The notes: a model not told the origin generated them from the sequence alone. DNA of 64,000 bases from Dromaius novaehollandiae (GCF_036370855.1 NC_088117.1:9424001-9488000); one strand, 5' to 3'. Counted from the first letter of the stretch, positions 27,201-41,200 are shown. Translations and numbers: made by a program.

Positions 27201-30200
27201 GCCAAGAGATTCCTAAACCAGAGATTGAGCCAGATTTAACAGGCTGTCTGTTAGTCTGCAATATTTGAATAGTTTTTTCGGGGAGGTATCGCAAGTGTAC
27301 TGACTTTGGGCAAATGCTGCTGTGAAGTGGCAAGGAGGTCTCAGGGCAGTCAGCAGATCTGCATATAGGGATTGAATATGGTCCTAAAAATCAGAGATCT
27401 ATGCCACCAGCAAACTATTTTGCTATGCTGTGAATGACCATATTCAGTCTACTCAAAGAGGCCCAGAGTCAAATTCTCACTTACATGCAACTCCCTTATC
27501 GTCACTACAGCTATATCGTGTCATGCTGCCAGTATTTGGCCTAACGCGTTCTACAGAGCCCAAAGAAATTCGGGGGAGGAAATTTAAACTACCTCTATGG
27601 AGTCAAATGAGCCAGCAGCAAGTTACACAGTGCAAACAGCAGCCTCACTAAGCGGGGTTGTGCTGGACGTAAATCAGGACATCTGGCCTTAAGAACATAG
27701 GGGGATTTTTCTCAGAGCAGCAGACGAGGAGGTTTATAGACATCACTAAGGATGAGGCACAGAGACAAGATCATGACTGGTGGAAGAGGAGAGAAAATTT
27801 TTCACATCCTGTCCCATCTCTCTAACATTTCAGCCACGTTCTCTCACAATCATCAAATAACCCAAACTGCTCTCAGCTAAACACCCCCACTGAAGGTAAC
27901 AGGAACTGAGGAAAAGCATTCCCTGGCAGAACGTGACTTCAGGGTTTGCAATATAGCAAATACCCGCAAGGCTCTGGTTCCTTGGGAAATAACGGCCTGA
28001 CCACACCCTTTCCATCCACTCTCTGAAGGCCGCATTTCTCCATGGGAAATCAAAGGCAAGGATGGGAAAATAATTCCTTTTGCCAAGGCAACATGTGATA
28101 TTCTGCTCACGTTCTCTCCAGAGCTCCCAGAACCTGGTGCCATCTTGGAGACAGAATCATTCCATCTATTTTCACACCCTGTTCTGTCTAGAAGCATCTG
28201 CATTTTCCCCTTAAATTGCCAGGGAGCACATGGACTTCCCATGCGGGTGCTCTAGGATGCCTGAAGGCAGGTTGCCAAAGCGGAATCTTTCTTGTCCCCA
28301 AACATCTCTGCTGCTTTCCCCAGGCTTCCTCACATCTCTCCCAGACTTATTCCTCCTCTTAGAGGCGAACGATGGTTGCAGCTCAGGAGAGATCCGGTAC
28401 GGGTGAGACCTTTGAGTGCAGCAGTAGCTGTGAAGTGCACCCATCTTCACCCATCCTTCCGGCCTGAGGCCTTGTCTTACGAATACGGAACAAGCTGCTG
28501 TGAGCTTCACAAGCTCTGCCACCCACTGCAGTAAATGCGTTTGCTTCTTTGACCCTCAGCGTTGGCACAAAACCTTACATAGGCACAAATTTATCTTTAA
28601 GCCAGGAGCAGATTTAATAGAGCAGGAGAAGATCCTTTTCAGTATTTCCATCTCAATTATAGTCAAAACCCTCAGCGAGTCTCAGCCTTTGGGGCTGTAC
28701 CTGGGCTGCTCGCCCACAGCTTTGAGACTGTCAGCAGAAATAACACAACTGGGCAAGATGGTGTTGATTTATCAAAGCTGAAGAAATTCGTACTGACAGA
28801 GACACTGCCAAAGAGCTCAGGGTCCAGCAGGTGCCCCCAAAGACCCCAAAATTACAGGGTGCCACACACCAAGAGAGGCAGATGTGGGACCTGACTCCCT
28901 AGCAAAGAGCATCTTTTTTTCCAAGACCATTTTCTGACATCAAAAAGAAGCAGCCTTGTTATGGAGAAAGCCAATTTTGACATTTGTGATACTCTACTGC
29001 TAAAATTGTCCCCCTAACAGTGTGTTATATTCTGTCTCAATATACAGTGACTAATATTTAGAGTTCCAGAATTTCAGCACAAAGGTATTTTTCCAGGGAA
29101 ACCTGGAAGGGGAATACACCCATGAAGACAAATGAAAGTGTTGTGCACGTAAATACTTTCATATCTGCCTGGCCCTTTAAAACCAAAATGCTAGAGTTCA
29201 TTTGCATTTAGATCTCTTTGGCTCCCTCTTTTCATCTAAAGACAAATCCTCACAAAGGCTGCTTAATTAGACCAAATTAGATTTCCACCTAGTGGCTTGT
29301 CATTCATTAGAAAACGCTGTTCTTTTTTTCTATTTTGGTAATTATAGGCCGGTCTCGCGGTGTTCGCTTCAGACTCCACGTATGACTAGCATTCATGATT
29401 TTGTGCGGATGAGAGGAAAATTATTCAGTCGCATCAGGTCTGTCCATTTTACAACTTGGATAAAGATCATCACTGGAGTCTTTTATGTAGTAGGGTATAC
29501 TCTTTCTTAAGTCTTTAATGATTAATTGTAATAGCGTATCTCCTGGCAATTTTCAAGACTAAACGCTCAGTACAAACACTTCTCATACGACACTGCTGTA
29601 CCAGACAGTGGGTGCCTTTCCTCAGGTACGGGCTCCTGTTCAGGGACCCTTGGTTATCGTTACGGCAGCGTTGCCCCCAGCCATGGTCCTTTTTGTCCTA
29701 CCCAGTGAGGGGGACACCTGTGTCCCACCTTCCTCGCAAACCTCTCAAAACTCAGTTTGTAGAGGGGAAAGTCTTTCAAATTTGGACCTGCAGCTTGAGG
29801 CTTCCTACCTAATGTGGAAAAGTCACAACCACAGATTAACCCAGACTGCACACGTAGGCATATTCTGGGTTAGTAGTTTATCTAATCTGGAATATTTGTA
29901 ATGATGGGAGTTAAATTTACTGTAAGATCCCCAAGCTTTACCTTTCCTGAGTGTGAGGACAGCTTTTTACCCAGGTGTCAGCCTTGTCTCCAGGAGACTT
30001 CGATCAAGATCACCTCCCTCTTGCGCGGTTGGCCTTAGTCCTTACAACGTCTATAAGACAGGGCCAACCACTCTGTCCTCAGCGCTGAGCATCAGCAGGT
30101 ATTTTACAGCTACCATTACCTGACACCCGGCTATGTATAACGTACCAGCAGATACCCACTGGAGAAGGTGCATCTCCTGCTAACGTGGTCATGGACACTG

Positions 30201-31000
30201 CAGGAGGTCTGGAGTGTCCCTTCCCGTGGAGCAGCCACCCCAGCAGAGACAGTTTCGCTCACACCCCAGTGCGGGAGACCATAATCTGCTCTCCCAGGCT
30301 GAACACAACAGGGTGCCAGAAACTGTCCACTTCTTTAGCAGTCCCTTTTCTGTCCTGCACAAGCACGTTAATTGTCTGCCTCAGTTTCCCCAGCTATTAC
30401 AGCAGGATTAGTGCTCAGCGACACGTTCTGAAGCTTAATAAATCAGGGCCAGACTTTGTGGCCCTTCATCAAGCAAGATTTCTTTGACTTTGACCTTTTA
30501 TGTTTATGAAAATCTTCGAAGATAGGTGCCAATCTATTATTAATAATCCTCTTGGGAGCAGAAGTTGGAAGCAGTTGGCTGTTCACAGCCCAGCAGCCAG
30601 CCAGCCCCGGCCAGGATTTCTTCAGCACTGACAAATCTAGATTTTCACCTGTATTTTTGTAACAATATTCTTGTTTTCTCAGGCATTTTCATGAGAGAGG
30701 GTAAATAAGTGTTTCCCTCCCTCCACCTTTAAAAAAACTGATCAAATCTGCCTTTTTCAAAACACTGAACATTCCCTTCCTCGTCTACCTAAACCTGATG
30801 TTGAGTTACTGTCCCCCAGAGGCTTTCAGTAGCTCAGTTCTGATGTATCCCTGCACTTTGTAGCTCACTGCCTTCTTAGAGTGTAATCAAACATCAAGCT
30901 AAGTAGCAAATAAATCTCCCGATCTCATAAGCTGCACAGCAAGATCATGTAAATGCAAATGAAGGGCTTGATTTCAAGCTGTCGCGGGGGGAAGGAGGGA
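24231..31000. other. Non-coding, largely AT-rich stretch
   Basis: 24230-24740 and 26760-27140 are AT-rich and unique, resembling conserved non-coding DNA. An A16 run is at 25226-25241. An octamer on the - strand lies at 29210-29217. A consensus donor GTAAGT at 27151 lacks a convincing upstream acceptor. No gene, tRNA or other RNA is recognised. Confidence 0.35.
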
Positions 31001-31115
31001 AAAATGCTGGGCCTTGTCACCGCAATCACTTCACTCTGCAAGTGCAGTAAATCTGCAATAATAATAGTAATGGCAGCGTGACGGGAGGCTTTACTGTACA
31101 AGGGGGTGTAATGAA
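30890..31115. promoter_or_regulatory. Candidate enhancer with octamer
   Basis: The octamer ATGCAAAT is at 30953-30960 in a unique AT-rich block with TAAT and AATAAT runs (31050-31075). It leads directly into a CpG-rich region to the right. Enhancer function is inferred from texture and motif only. Confidence 0.35.
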
Positions 31116-31119
31116 AAGT

Positions 31120-33640
31120 CGAACAGAAGGCGGGGAGAGAAGCAGGGCCTGGCGGAGCGAAGGCGCGTGGGCCGGAGCCGCGGAGGAGCGGGGCAGCCCC
31201 GGCTGAACCCGGCGGAGAGGATTCATGAGTTTCCCCAGCATCTGCCCCATGGAAGAGCTGCCTCAAATGCCGGGATTAAAAATGCATGCCTGCCTCTGTC
31301 CCCACGCACAGGCGGGTCTCCTGCCCCGCTCTCAGGCTCCGTCTTCTTTAGAAAATTAACGCAAGGAGCAGAGAGAGGCTGTAAATACCAAGGGAGGAGA
31401 CACAGGCTTGCAACACAACCAGGAATCCTTCAAGTCTTTGCACTTCGTTACACCTTTGAAACGCACCCACCTCTTGCAAACGGACCCTTTTCCAAGCCCG
31501 CTTCCTCCTTTGCGGTGAAGGTTTCCCAATGCCATCAGACACGGGGGGCTCAGATCCAGGGCTACGCAAATCGGAGGTGACCAAAGGCCGGGGAACTCGA
31601 TACACCCGGCTCCGCTCTTCAGCCAGCTGGGCCATCCGCACCGATAAAACACCCCACCGCTGCGGCCGGTCTGAGCACGGCACTATCCCAACCCAGGACG
31701 GGCACACTCGGGTCACAAGTGAGCATTACCCTGCCCGAGAGGAAAGGGTGCATGAAGGGTCCTTAGAGACACTTTTGGAGAGCAAACAAAGCCCCCATCT
31801 CTCGCTCTCAGCCCTGGTCCCTGCAGGATGCACTGGGAATGCTTCAGGAAAAACATTAGAGTTGTCGTTTCCGAACGGGCTGTATAAACAGTATTTAAGA
31901 TGCCTGATTTTCCTCACTGAGGTCGTAAAGGGAGAAAATTTGCAGAAGGTACCCAGAGAAAATTAGGACCGCCTGGGATGCAGAGAGAGACGGTTTTAAT
32001 TAGAGCCAAGAGGTGGGAAATAAGGCAGAGAAATGACATCTTAATGAGGTTTAATGAAGTTGTCTGCTGATGGGCACAGCTGTCAGGCAGATCTGTATTC
32101 CAGCCAAGCGGCTCTGTGACAGGCTAAACCCGAACGCAGGCGACGGTGGCGGAGCCGGGGAAGAAGAAAGGACCTTCTGCATCAGCCTGGGCTCCACCTC
32201 TCCCCACCGCCGGAGGACGCGGTGCACCTACAGCGCCCGAGGACAAACAGGCGAAACCGGCCTCGCTCGTTTGCGAGTGAGGAAATCTGTAATCTCTGAT
32301 TAGGCTTAGCAAGATTTCCCCCCCGATATCGCCTCCCCTTTCTTTGCTTTTGCGGGTAGAGAGATCTTGGCACGCAACCAGAATCCTCCGAGCCCACCGG
32401 TTTTCTTCAGTCGCGGGTTCTCGCCGTGTTCAACATATTGGACCTTTTTTTTTTTAATTAATTATCCAGCACCTCCAGCTTTATTTATTCAGTGCAAAAC
32501 GACTGTAAAATGCTACCAGATCACAAAAGGGAACAGCGTGCGCTCATTTTGCAACAGAGTAAATATCCAGCTGCATTTACTTAAGGTGCACAGCGAAAGG
32601 GAGCCTTGAAGCCCCTTAATTTCCTCCGTTCTACACGTTGCCGCATTCAGGGGTCTGGAAACCGCTTTGCCACGTATTTATTACGAACCTCTCCCCTTCC
32701 CTGCGGTTTCTCAGCACTTTCTCTCCCACCTGCCGCACCTTCGCCGTAACAGCAAATCCCTGACCTCACTTAGCTGATGCGGCATCAACACGCGATCCCA
32801 GAAAAGCCTTTTCGCAGGCAGCTGAAGAGCGCTGCGCCATTTCCCTCGCGCACCAGCCACAAGGAACCTAAAAATAGCTGCCGTGCAAACGCCTGTAAAT
32901 GCAGGAGAAATAGATGAACAAGGAGAGCTAGTTTATCACTCCTGGCAACGGTTTATACGTTTCGCCGAGCCCCCCTCGCTCCCGCGCAGCGTGCACGTGT
33001 GGTTTAGCAGCGCTGTGCGGTATTTCGGTTGCGGGAGCACTGGAAGCCCGGTCGCTCCCATCGCGCTCGGCACTGGCCACATCTGGAAGCGGCGAGCTCG
33101 GCTGCGGCCGGGCTTTGCGGGAGGCAGCCGCGGGGAAGCGCGGCAGGCAGCTAAGCGCCTGATCCAGTTGCTTTCCAAAAGCTGATCGCCGAGGTCTGGT
33201 TGCGACGACGGAGCTGGAGCCCTACGCGGGGCAAGGAGGCAGTTGGGTGTTCAAGTCCGTCAAAGGATTTTAGCAAATCCAGAAAATTCATTTTTCTGCT
33301 GAGCTTGTGCTCCCGAGGGCCATGGCGATCCCACACTTGCTTTGCAGCCTCAAGCGAGCAGATCTAGTGAGCCCGAGATGCGTTGCCGCCCTCCCAGCAC
33401 TGGGAAAAACACCTGGATTTCACCCCAAAGCCCCGGTGTGCACCCTTGCAGGCCTGGAGGATTTGATCCCAGGGATCAAAAACGTGTCAGTTAATGGCCA
33501 GTTTGCCAGGATCCGCGGAGGAGCGGAGCTGTCGCAGCCGCTCGGACAAGTCCCCAAGCAAGCACAGTGTCACCCCAGGCGCGCTGGCGAGGAGCCCGAC
33601 GCCCGCATCGGCCCACCTTTGATTTTTTAAGTAGCTGCAC
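31120..33640. promoter_or_regulatory. CpG-rich domain, possible CpG island cluster
   Basis: CpGs are abundant in three patches (about 31130-31220, 32100-32280 and 32960-33230), with AT-rich inserts at 31860-32060 and 32430-32540 (T11 at 32445-32455). Long open frames occur on both strands, as expected of CpG-rich DNA. I could not find a CFAP77 first exon here. A promoter, perhaps of a non-coding transcript, or a GC-rich enhancer are both possible. Confidence 0.35.
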
Positions 33641-35133
33641 GTAGAGGCTGGAAATGAGAAACAGCGAACTGACAATATACAAAACATGGCTCCAGGTCAA
33701 AAGTTTTGGTTAGGAACAACTTTCAGAGACCCCGACGCAGAGCCCTCCTACTTGGCGTTCCTGCACGAGCAGCCCCGACGGGCAGAGCTCCCCGTGTCCC
33801 TTATCGACCCCACACAGCCTCGACCAGCACCAGGCAGGAGCCAGTCCTTCTTCAGTCGCAGCCTCTTTGCTCAGGCCCTGCAGAAAGGGCATTTGACCCA
33901 GCACAGCATGAATCAGCACCTCCCCACCCAGAGGGTGTTAACTCTGGAACATAATAATGGTCATGTCCATATCAGTATTCAAGGATTCTGCAGAGAACGG
34001 TGCTGGAATAGGATTTCAGTGCGACCGTTTTTCCAAGACCACCTGTGCCAACAGCTACAAGCCCCCCAGCTTCCCCAACACCCTTCCCATGGAAAACAAT
34101 CTGCCCCAAAGCACCCGCAGCCCATGCCCTGCGTCAGGGCTCTGGTAGGCCTGTTGTCCGGCTCTCTCCAGCCTCCCCTAGCAGGACCCTGCCAGACTCC
34201 CACCCCTGCCCTCCTCCCTTCCAGGCGGCAACAAGGTTCCCGAACACACACATCTGCAGTGACGGCACCATGGAGATCCGAGAGCAGAGACAAAGGGGTG
34301 AGGGGAGGTCACGTAATCCCACGGATACCACCCGGCTGGGATGCACACAGGCTGGGGAAAAGCTCGTTTGAAAACCAAGTGAAAATGCAGTTAGTCATCG
34401 GCTCAAGTACTCTTCGGTGCTATAAAGCCCAGGCTCTGCTCCCCTTCTTTCCCTTCCCATCCCCCCGACACTCGCCTTGAGGCTTGATTATCCCTGGTCA
34501 GCAGTGGTGACGTGACTGCGTTTGGGGAAGTTTATGCCAGTTTTCTAGGAGGATGCACAACTAGGAAAATGGAACAACGTGAAGGAAAGTTAAGGTTAGC
34601 TACAGAAAGAGTCTCCCCTGCAGGCGCCGCTGCTGGGCACCGCAGTCAAAGGAGAAATTAGCTAAACAAGCAGACCTCAGGTCCATATATCATAACTATA
34701 AGCAAGTCAAAGTCCCTACCTGCAAGCAAGGCCAGGTCACTAAATTCAGGTGCAGCGTGTGAAACTCAGCATCCCTTAAGCTTCAGCTCTGGCAAAGCCT
34801 TGAGCACTGCTTATGTCCAGGCAGTGGGATTCAAGCCTGCACCAAGCAGAGCCAGAGCCATTGCTGACCCTCGTTGCCATGTAGCAGCCTCTACTAGGCC
34901 TCTGTTGGCCCTTTGCTTCCCGCCCCAAACTTTAGTCCCAGTCCTTGGTTTGACCCAATGTTTCGCCACCCCCAGCAAGCCCTTGGGATCCAGGGTGCCG
35001 TTAGGAATCCTAACAGAGCCAGGCGTTAATGGCAACAGCAGGAGCAGCCAGCACTTCTGTTACAAACCTGTTTCCAGGGGGTTTAGCTCATCATGCAAGG
35101 TCTTTACACTTCTCCTCTAACTTCCTTCTGCAG
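33641..35133. other. Intronic sequence 5' of first visible CFAP77 exon
   Basis: It contains a 264-codon open frame (33686-34480) whose predicted protein is Pro/Gln/Ser-rich with no recognised domain; overlapping frames on both strands suggest chance. The last 30 bases hold the polypyrimidine tract of the 35134 acceptor. Confidence 0.4.
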
Positions 35134-35233
35134 GCAGAACTGGGAAAGCCCCGCAGAAGCAGCTATACTCTGCCAGGCCCTGATTTTTCGTATGGGCTGT
35201 ACGTCCACGGGACGGACGGAGGAGTCCCTGAAG
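35134..35233 (+). CDS. CFAP77: CFAP77 internal coding exon (first one visible)
   Basis: The acceptor is a pyrimidine-rich tract ending TTCCTTCTGCAG at 35133; the donor is GAAG|GTATGG at 35234. The exon is 100 bp, starts in phase 0 and ends one base into an Ala codon. It encodes residues 1-33 of the visible protein, including AELGKPRRSSYTLPGPDFSY and GLYVHGTDGGVPE. This Gly/Pro/Tyr-rich stretch without predicted helix resembles the microtubule-lining segments of doublet proteins. The reading frame stays open upstream to an ATG at 35029, but the good acceptor argues those upstream codons are intronic. An alternative first exon starting at 35029 cannot be excluded without RNA data. Confidence 0.88.
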
Positions 35234-38200
35234 GTATGGCAATACCACTAAAATACAGATGTGCAAAGTCCTAGTGCTTCGGGGGAGTCTCTTCTCCTTG
35301 CAGGTGCACTGCATTACTTCCCACTAAGCTGGAGGGGAAGAACCCCAACATTCACCCACTTAACTATCACCCAAACTGCTTGGTGACTAGTAAAGTTTCC
35401 TGTGACCCTGCAAGCCGTTAAAGGCTCGCACAGAGCCCAAGCAGAGAGGGGTACAGCACTCGCGAGGGGCGATACACGTGGCCACTTCCACAACTAGACA
35501 GAGCTCTCGCTCTATGCTCTCGGGGAAAACTCCCCTGTGAAACCAGACTTGCTGCCCAAGCCAGGCTGGAGGGTGAGAAGACATCCAGTCCGCACAGGAC
35601 ACTGTACGAAATGCACTGTGGCGGGATGCGGTGACACTCCGCCACGGAGCTGTGATGAAAGGCCCACGTGCCTGGTGTGCAGGCTTCACCCCAACCACCC
35701 TCCCAGATAGGTGTTCACCTGAGATGCTTCGTCTTTCCCTCGTGTCTCCTTCCACCTCCAGCGATCGGCCGCTGGCACGCCATGAAGCCCACTGCGGTAC
35801 TACGGAAGATGCCCCGCGACTACATTACCATGAACCGCGGCGCTCTGAAGGCCGGTTATGCCACAGCCCATGAATTTAACCTGTACTACAAGGCCAAGGA
35901 ATTTCGGCGCAAAGCGGATGAGGAGCGTCGCTTCAAGAGAGGACCTCCCAAAGTACCTGCGGACATGACGTACGGCATCGTATCACGGTAAGGGGAAAGC
36001 TCGGGGCCCTCGGGAGGAGATGACCCCTGCCTGCCCTCAGGCCTGCATCTCCCCCACCTCTCAGCTGGCAGGGTCCCCAAAAGAGGAGTGCCCTGAACCC
36101 AGGCACACTGCAAATGAGTCACGGCAGCATCTCCAGATCGCACCCCTGTGTCAGACAATCAGCTGCCTAACTCCCGTCTGCACGCCACAGCGGGTCCCCG
36201 TTTAACTGCTGGTACAAAGGGCCTCTAACCCCTTAAAGATACATTCAATGCCAGCCCTTTAATTTAAAGGAGTGTGATGAATTGTGAGCTGGACTTGCTG
36301 CTTCCCAGGGTTATTTATGCCAGAAGAAAGTGATACTAAGGCAGAACAGTGTTTCTACCTGGGTGTACTGCTTGAAATACTCCAAATGCAATCAAGGATC
36401 AGTTCAGGCTCTTCATCCCACTCTCTCTCCCGCTTGTTAATTCATAACCCCACATTGGGTCTCTATTTAGCACAGCCCGAGGGCTGGAGGGGAGCTGACC
36501 CCTGCGGCTCCCCAACCACCTCCTCTAACAGGGCGTAAGCCTGCCCATTCCTCCCTTGCAACGCAGCAGGACTTTTAGGGCTTCAAGCCTGAGCTCTGTT
36601 GCATTTCCAAAAAGATCTTACAAAGCACCAAGCACACGTGAGCTGTGCCCGAGGTTCGTACAGGCGCAGCGTTTGGGAGCAGCAGCAGAAGTGACCCCCT
36701 GAACGTGCCCCTCATCCCAGCTACCCACAGCGTTGCTTCCCTGCAAGTAGTTGTGCAACAGGGAGTCTGCAAAGGAAAACATTGGCACCTTGCTCCGACT
36801 ATGTCCCTTCTGCTGCCTGCCTGGCGCTGGAGCACGAGGGAGGCTGGAGGACACGGGAGCCGGGAGGAGTCCGGTGCAAACAAGTGCTAAAAGCCTCGGA
36901 AAGGGGCTCCAGAGCAGCCCTTCTGCTGCAGCAGAGAGGGTTTTCGTGCTCTGTGCAGGTCTGGACTAGACATTAGGTTTCATTTTAAGAGCAGGATAAT
37001 AATCACTACCAGAAAAATAACAGCTACAAATTTTAGAGAAAGGACATGATGAACGACACCGTGTATTTTACATGATAGTAAATGGGCTTTGCATATGCAA
37101 ATTGAATGGATTTTAAAATGGTATTTAATGACAATTTTCGTAGCAGACATTAACATTAATTGCATCAAAATGAAAATGCAGCATTAGCTTGCTGTTAGCT
37201 GCAAATGCCCCAGCTATAAAGCTTTATCTTTATCAGTATCAGCCCTCACTGATGTGACAGGGCTGCTCTGCAAATTGCAGGCAAAAGGGCTTTTATGTTG
37301 CAAAAGTATCCCCCAATGTAGACCAAAATCAACATCAATTTTGCTTTATTTCTTCATAAACGGAGGTTAAATGGCTGCCTGTAAGAAGTCTAGGCACGTT
37401 TCAAAAGTTTTGAGGAAAATCTGCAGACCCCACAGTAGCAGGAGCAGTGGAAAAGGGCTTTTAATTTAAAGTTATTATTGTACAACTTGTCTGCTCTTTA
37501 ATAACTACCTTTTATGCAGACTGATTGTGTTTATCCCTTTACTTTAAAAGCACGTTATAGACAAAATCAAATTAGTAGGGTTACCGAGGAGTTGTTATAG
37601 CCATTTGGGTAAAAGCAGGGAATTTAACTCACTTTTCACAACCAGCAAGTTAAAGATACCAGCATGGGTAAGAGCTCCCTGGACCTGCTCTGTCTCCAGT
37701 TACAGCCGAGCGGTTGCAGAAAGGCCATTGGCGCTGGGCTGAAATTTGGCCAGTGCTCAGCTCTCAGTGCTAGGCCTCAGCGTGGAAATCCCATTTTACC
37801 AGCTTTCTAGCTTCATGGGTGGCCACAACCGTAGCTGCCCTCCATTTGAATCTGTAGCATCTGCTGAGGTTGTCAGAAACCCTCACGGACAAGAAATACA
37901 AACAGATCCAATATTCCCGCAGGCTAATGCAAGCGTAGGATTCCTGAACCTCGCAGTCACTATCCAAGCAACAGGGCAGGACCCCAGCAGCATGGCAGGC
38001 TGTTAAACTAACCTGCTAAAAATGGCTTGTCGATGGATTTAAGTTGCTTCTGCTTACAGATCCTAAGCCCTGCACAGCTCCGTTGCTAGTGCTGCTAGAT
38101 GGGAAGGTGCTTTCAATCAAGATACGAGCTGGGTTGGGGGCAGAAGCAGCGAGAACAGCAGCATACGGTCCCTTTCCATGACTCCAGGCACTCCCTTGCC

Positions 38201-41200
38201 TTTAGAAATGTCCACTTTGATAAAGACCTCATGTGCAGTGAAGTTTCTTTCACTGACGAAAGAGCCTACACATGTTACCTTGCCCAAGGCACAGCGCAGA
38301 AAGTGCAGCGCAGGAGGCCAAGCAGCCGAGGTGCTTTTCCACCACGCCGGAGTCGTCTGCAGTGGACATGGCTGCAGCAGCCCTGCCTGGTCACGTCCCA
38401 GAGCATCTCCAGCCCATGCTGAGCTCTGTGAGCCTCTCCCTGTGCCAAGCACCAATTCAAAGCCTCCCAGTCTGCACCCAGGGCTCTACTGCAGCTGCTT
38501 TGCACCACTGGAATTGCACCTAGGGCCAGCACACAGCCCCCAAACTGGGCGTTTCTCACCCAGGACAGCAGTGCAGGGTGTTATCAGGACCAAACAATAC
38601 AGCAGCTGTCACAGGAACGAATGTATTTGAAGTCTTACAGCCATCAACAGATAATGCACAGAGTACTAAAAGCATGGCAACATTTCTGCAGCCCCTTCTC
38701 AGGCACTGGGCTACACCACTAATGGCTCGTCTGTCTCCTAAAGCCACCAAGGTCAGGACTTCTCCCCAGGCTCCCAAGTGCAAGCTATACTTGGATCATC
38801 CCAAAGAGAAGTGAGCAGAGATAATGCTGGGGTTGCTATTAGTGCCTTATTAATCATGCCCTGGCCCTGCTGCTCCCTCTAGCACAGCAGATCGCTTATG
38901 CCTCTGCTTTCCGTTCACGGCGGCTGCAGGCTGCACGGAGCATTTTGCAAAGCCGTGTCGCAGACACCGGAGTGAGCCTGAAGCTTTGGGGCCTGTTTAC
39001 TTTCACAGGATATTTACCTTCAAAGGTCACCTGTGCCCCCCTCTATTAATTCCCCATGGGCATCTTCCAGGGGAGAGAAGCTGCTCTGCTTTTTTGCTGA
39101 TTCCCCCCATTCCCACCCTCCCTCTTCCCTGAGAAATGTTTGCTACGAATCATGTGGCCAGCTTTGTTGTGAGAGTCATAAAAAGGACATTTTTCATCTC
39201 TCCTTTTTCCTGCTCCCGCTCCCTCTCTCTCTCAGTATCAGACAGAGATTTATTCCCTCCCTGATGCCTGTGGCATTCGGAGCTGGGAGGGGTCAGGGGA
39301 GGCACTGATGGGACGATAATAGATAATACAGTGGCTCCCCAGGGTCTTGTCCAGCTCCACAGCCTATCCATCAGCAGCCAGCGCTCGTGCCAAGGTCAGC
39401 GGTAACGAGGATGCGGTGGGGTCCCGGCCGCCCCATGGGGCACCCTCCAGTCGGGCTCCTCCGATTCACGCTCCGGCTTCTGATCTCTGCAAGAGCTGCC
39501 TTGTGCAAGGCACAGTTCGCAGAAGAGAGCGCGTCCGCAGAGCTCGAGCGCTGGGGGAACAAACGCGACACAGCGCAGCGCACGCACGTTCGGTTTTGCC
39601 CGCCCCAGCCCTCACCCCCGCCGTGAACAGCTCTGCAGACTTTCTTTCAAGGAAAACGCCAGTCCTTAGCAACACCTCCAGGAGCTAAACCCGTGCCACG
39701 CAGGTAGGCACTTTGTGCACGATGCATAGCATGCCGTAAGATGTTTGCAGATTAAGGTTACTGTTCTCCTGGATCTCGGTGCCTGCGTCTTCCCTGGTCC
39801 TTTCATTTTAAATAACCCCACACACAAGGCTGCTAGCAGGTGCATTCAACCTCATCCTCTTCTGCATAATGACCTTGTTTTAAAAAAGGGGTGATTCGAC
39901 ACACTGAGTGGGCAGATTTTTTTTTTGGTACTCACAATCTAAAGAGGCAGAGGTGCTGTGAAGACCTCCAGGATCTTCACTGGTGTCGACAGAGCTTGGT
40001 ATTCAGGTGCTTTTGGAAGTCTCAGTAGTTAGCCTCCTAATCACCCTTTCTGATTGAAGTTTACTCTGTGCTGAAAATAAGCACTAAACAGTAATTTTTG
40101 GAACTTAAATATACAGGCACCATCTGCAGCTATATTTTAGATTATGTTGATTTGCACAAGGTCTCACAAGGAGTTTGAAGCCAAAAATCCAAAAACAAAA
40201 CACCAGGAAACAACTGGCACCCCAAGCACAAGTCTTTTTCCCAAGGAGCTAACGACAGATATCATAGCAGTGTAGAGCACCTCCTTAGGATGAGCACAAT
40301 GTCCTTACAATAGCATTTCCAGGACTGCTTTTAGAGAAAAGCTTTTATTTGCCTCTCATTTACTAATGCAAGTTTTCTAATTCCTCCTTCTACACGCTAC
40401 AACATGTTCACGGACACAAGGAGCTGCAGAGACCTGCCGTTTGCTCCCACCCAACACTTCTATCTCCTCCAAACCCTGCATGGCCGTAACCCTGCCTCGG
40501 ACGCGTTGCCATCCTCTTGGCAGTTGGCCTGTAGGTTGGGCTGACCTTGGGCGTGCTGGCAGGATTTCCCTGGCACTCTGTCATCCACGCGGCTCCCGCC
40601 GGGTCCCCCCACTGTCTGCCTTCTCTTCAGCCATCCCTTTCCTGAATTTCACATCCTACTTTCCTTCCAACTCCATCTCCTCCTGCCTCTCCACCTCCCG
40701 TTCTCTAAAACCCATCTTAGTCCTTTGACAGCTGCTTCATTGCATCGCCACAGCTAACTCGCCCCGTAAGCATTTAGGCACTGCCATCTCCCTACTTCAA
40801 ACTGGTACAACTGGCCAAAGGGATCACTTATCCAGTACCTCCCTCTTGTCTTCGTATCATCTATAATTGTCCTGAAGCTCTGTCGACAGTTGTCTCAGTG
40901 GCCTTTAATGGTTCAGCTGTTACATTAGCTACTCCTGCAGCTCCCAGCTTGACCGAGTCACTGCTCTCTCCTTATCTTTCACCTTCCCCGTCTGTGAAGG
41001 GAGAGCTCAACGCTCACGCTCCTGCTTCGCAAGTGGCCTTTCCATCCAAAGTGTCCGCAGCATCTACAAATAGCCGGAACAAAGTTTTTAAGGCTACCTA
41101 AATGCTGCTTTGACATTTCCAGCCTCTTTGGCACACAAGAGTGCCCCAGCAGGTTTATTTATGAGACACTTACAGAACATTTCAGATCATTAGTACGTGT

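Noticed and set aside
33686..34480. 264-codon open frame on the + strand
   Set aside because: Several overlapping frames on both strands are also open here, the product is Pro/Gln/Ser-rich with no domain, and the composition explains the absence of stops.
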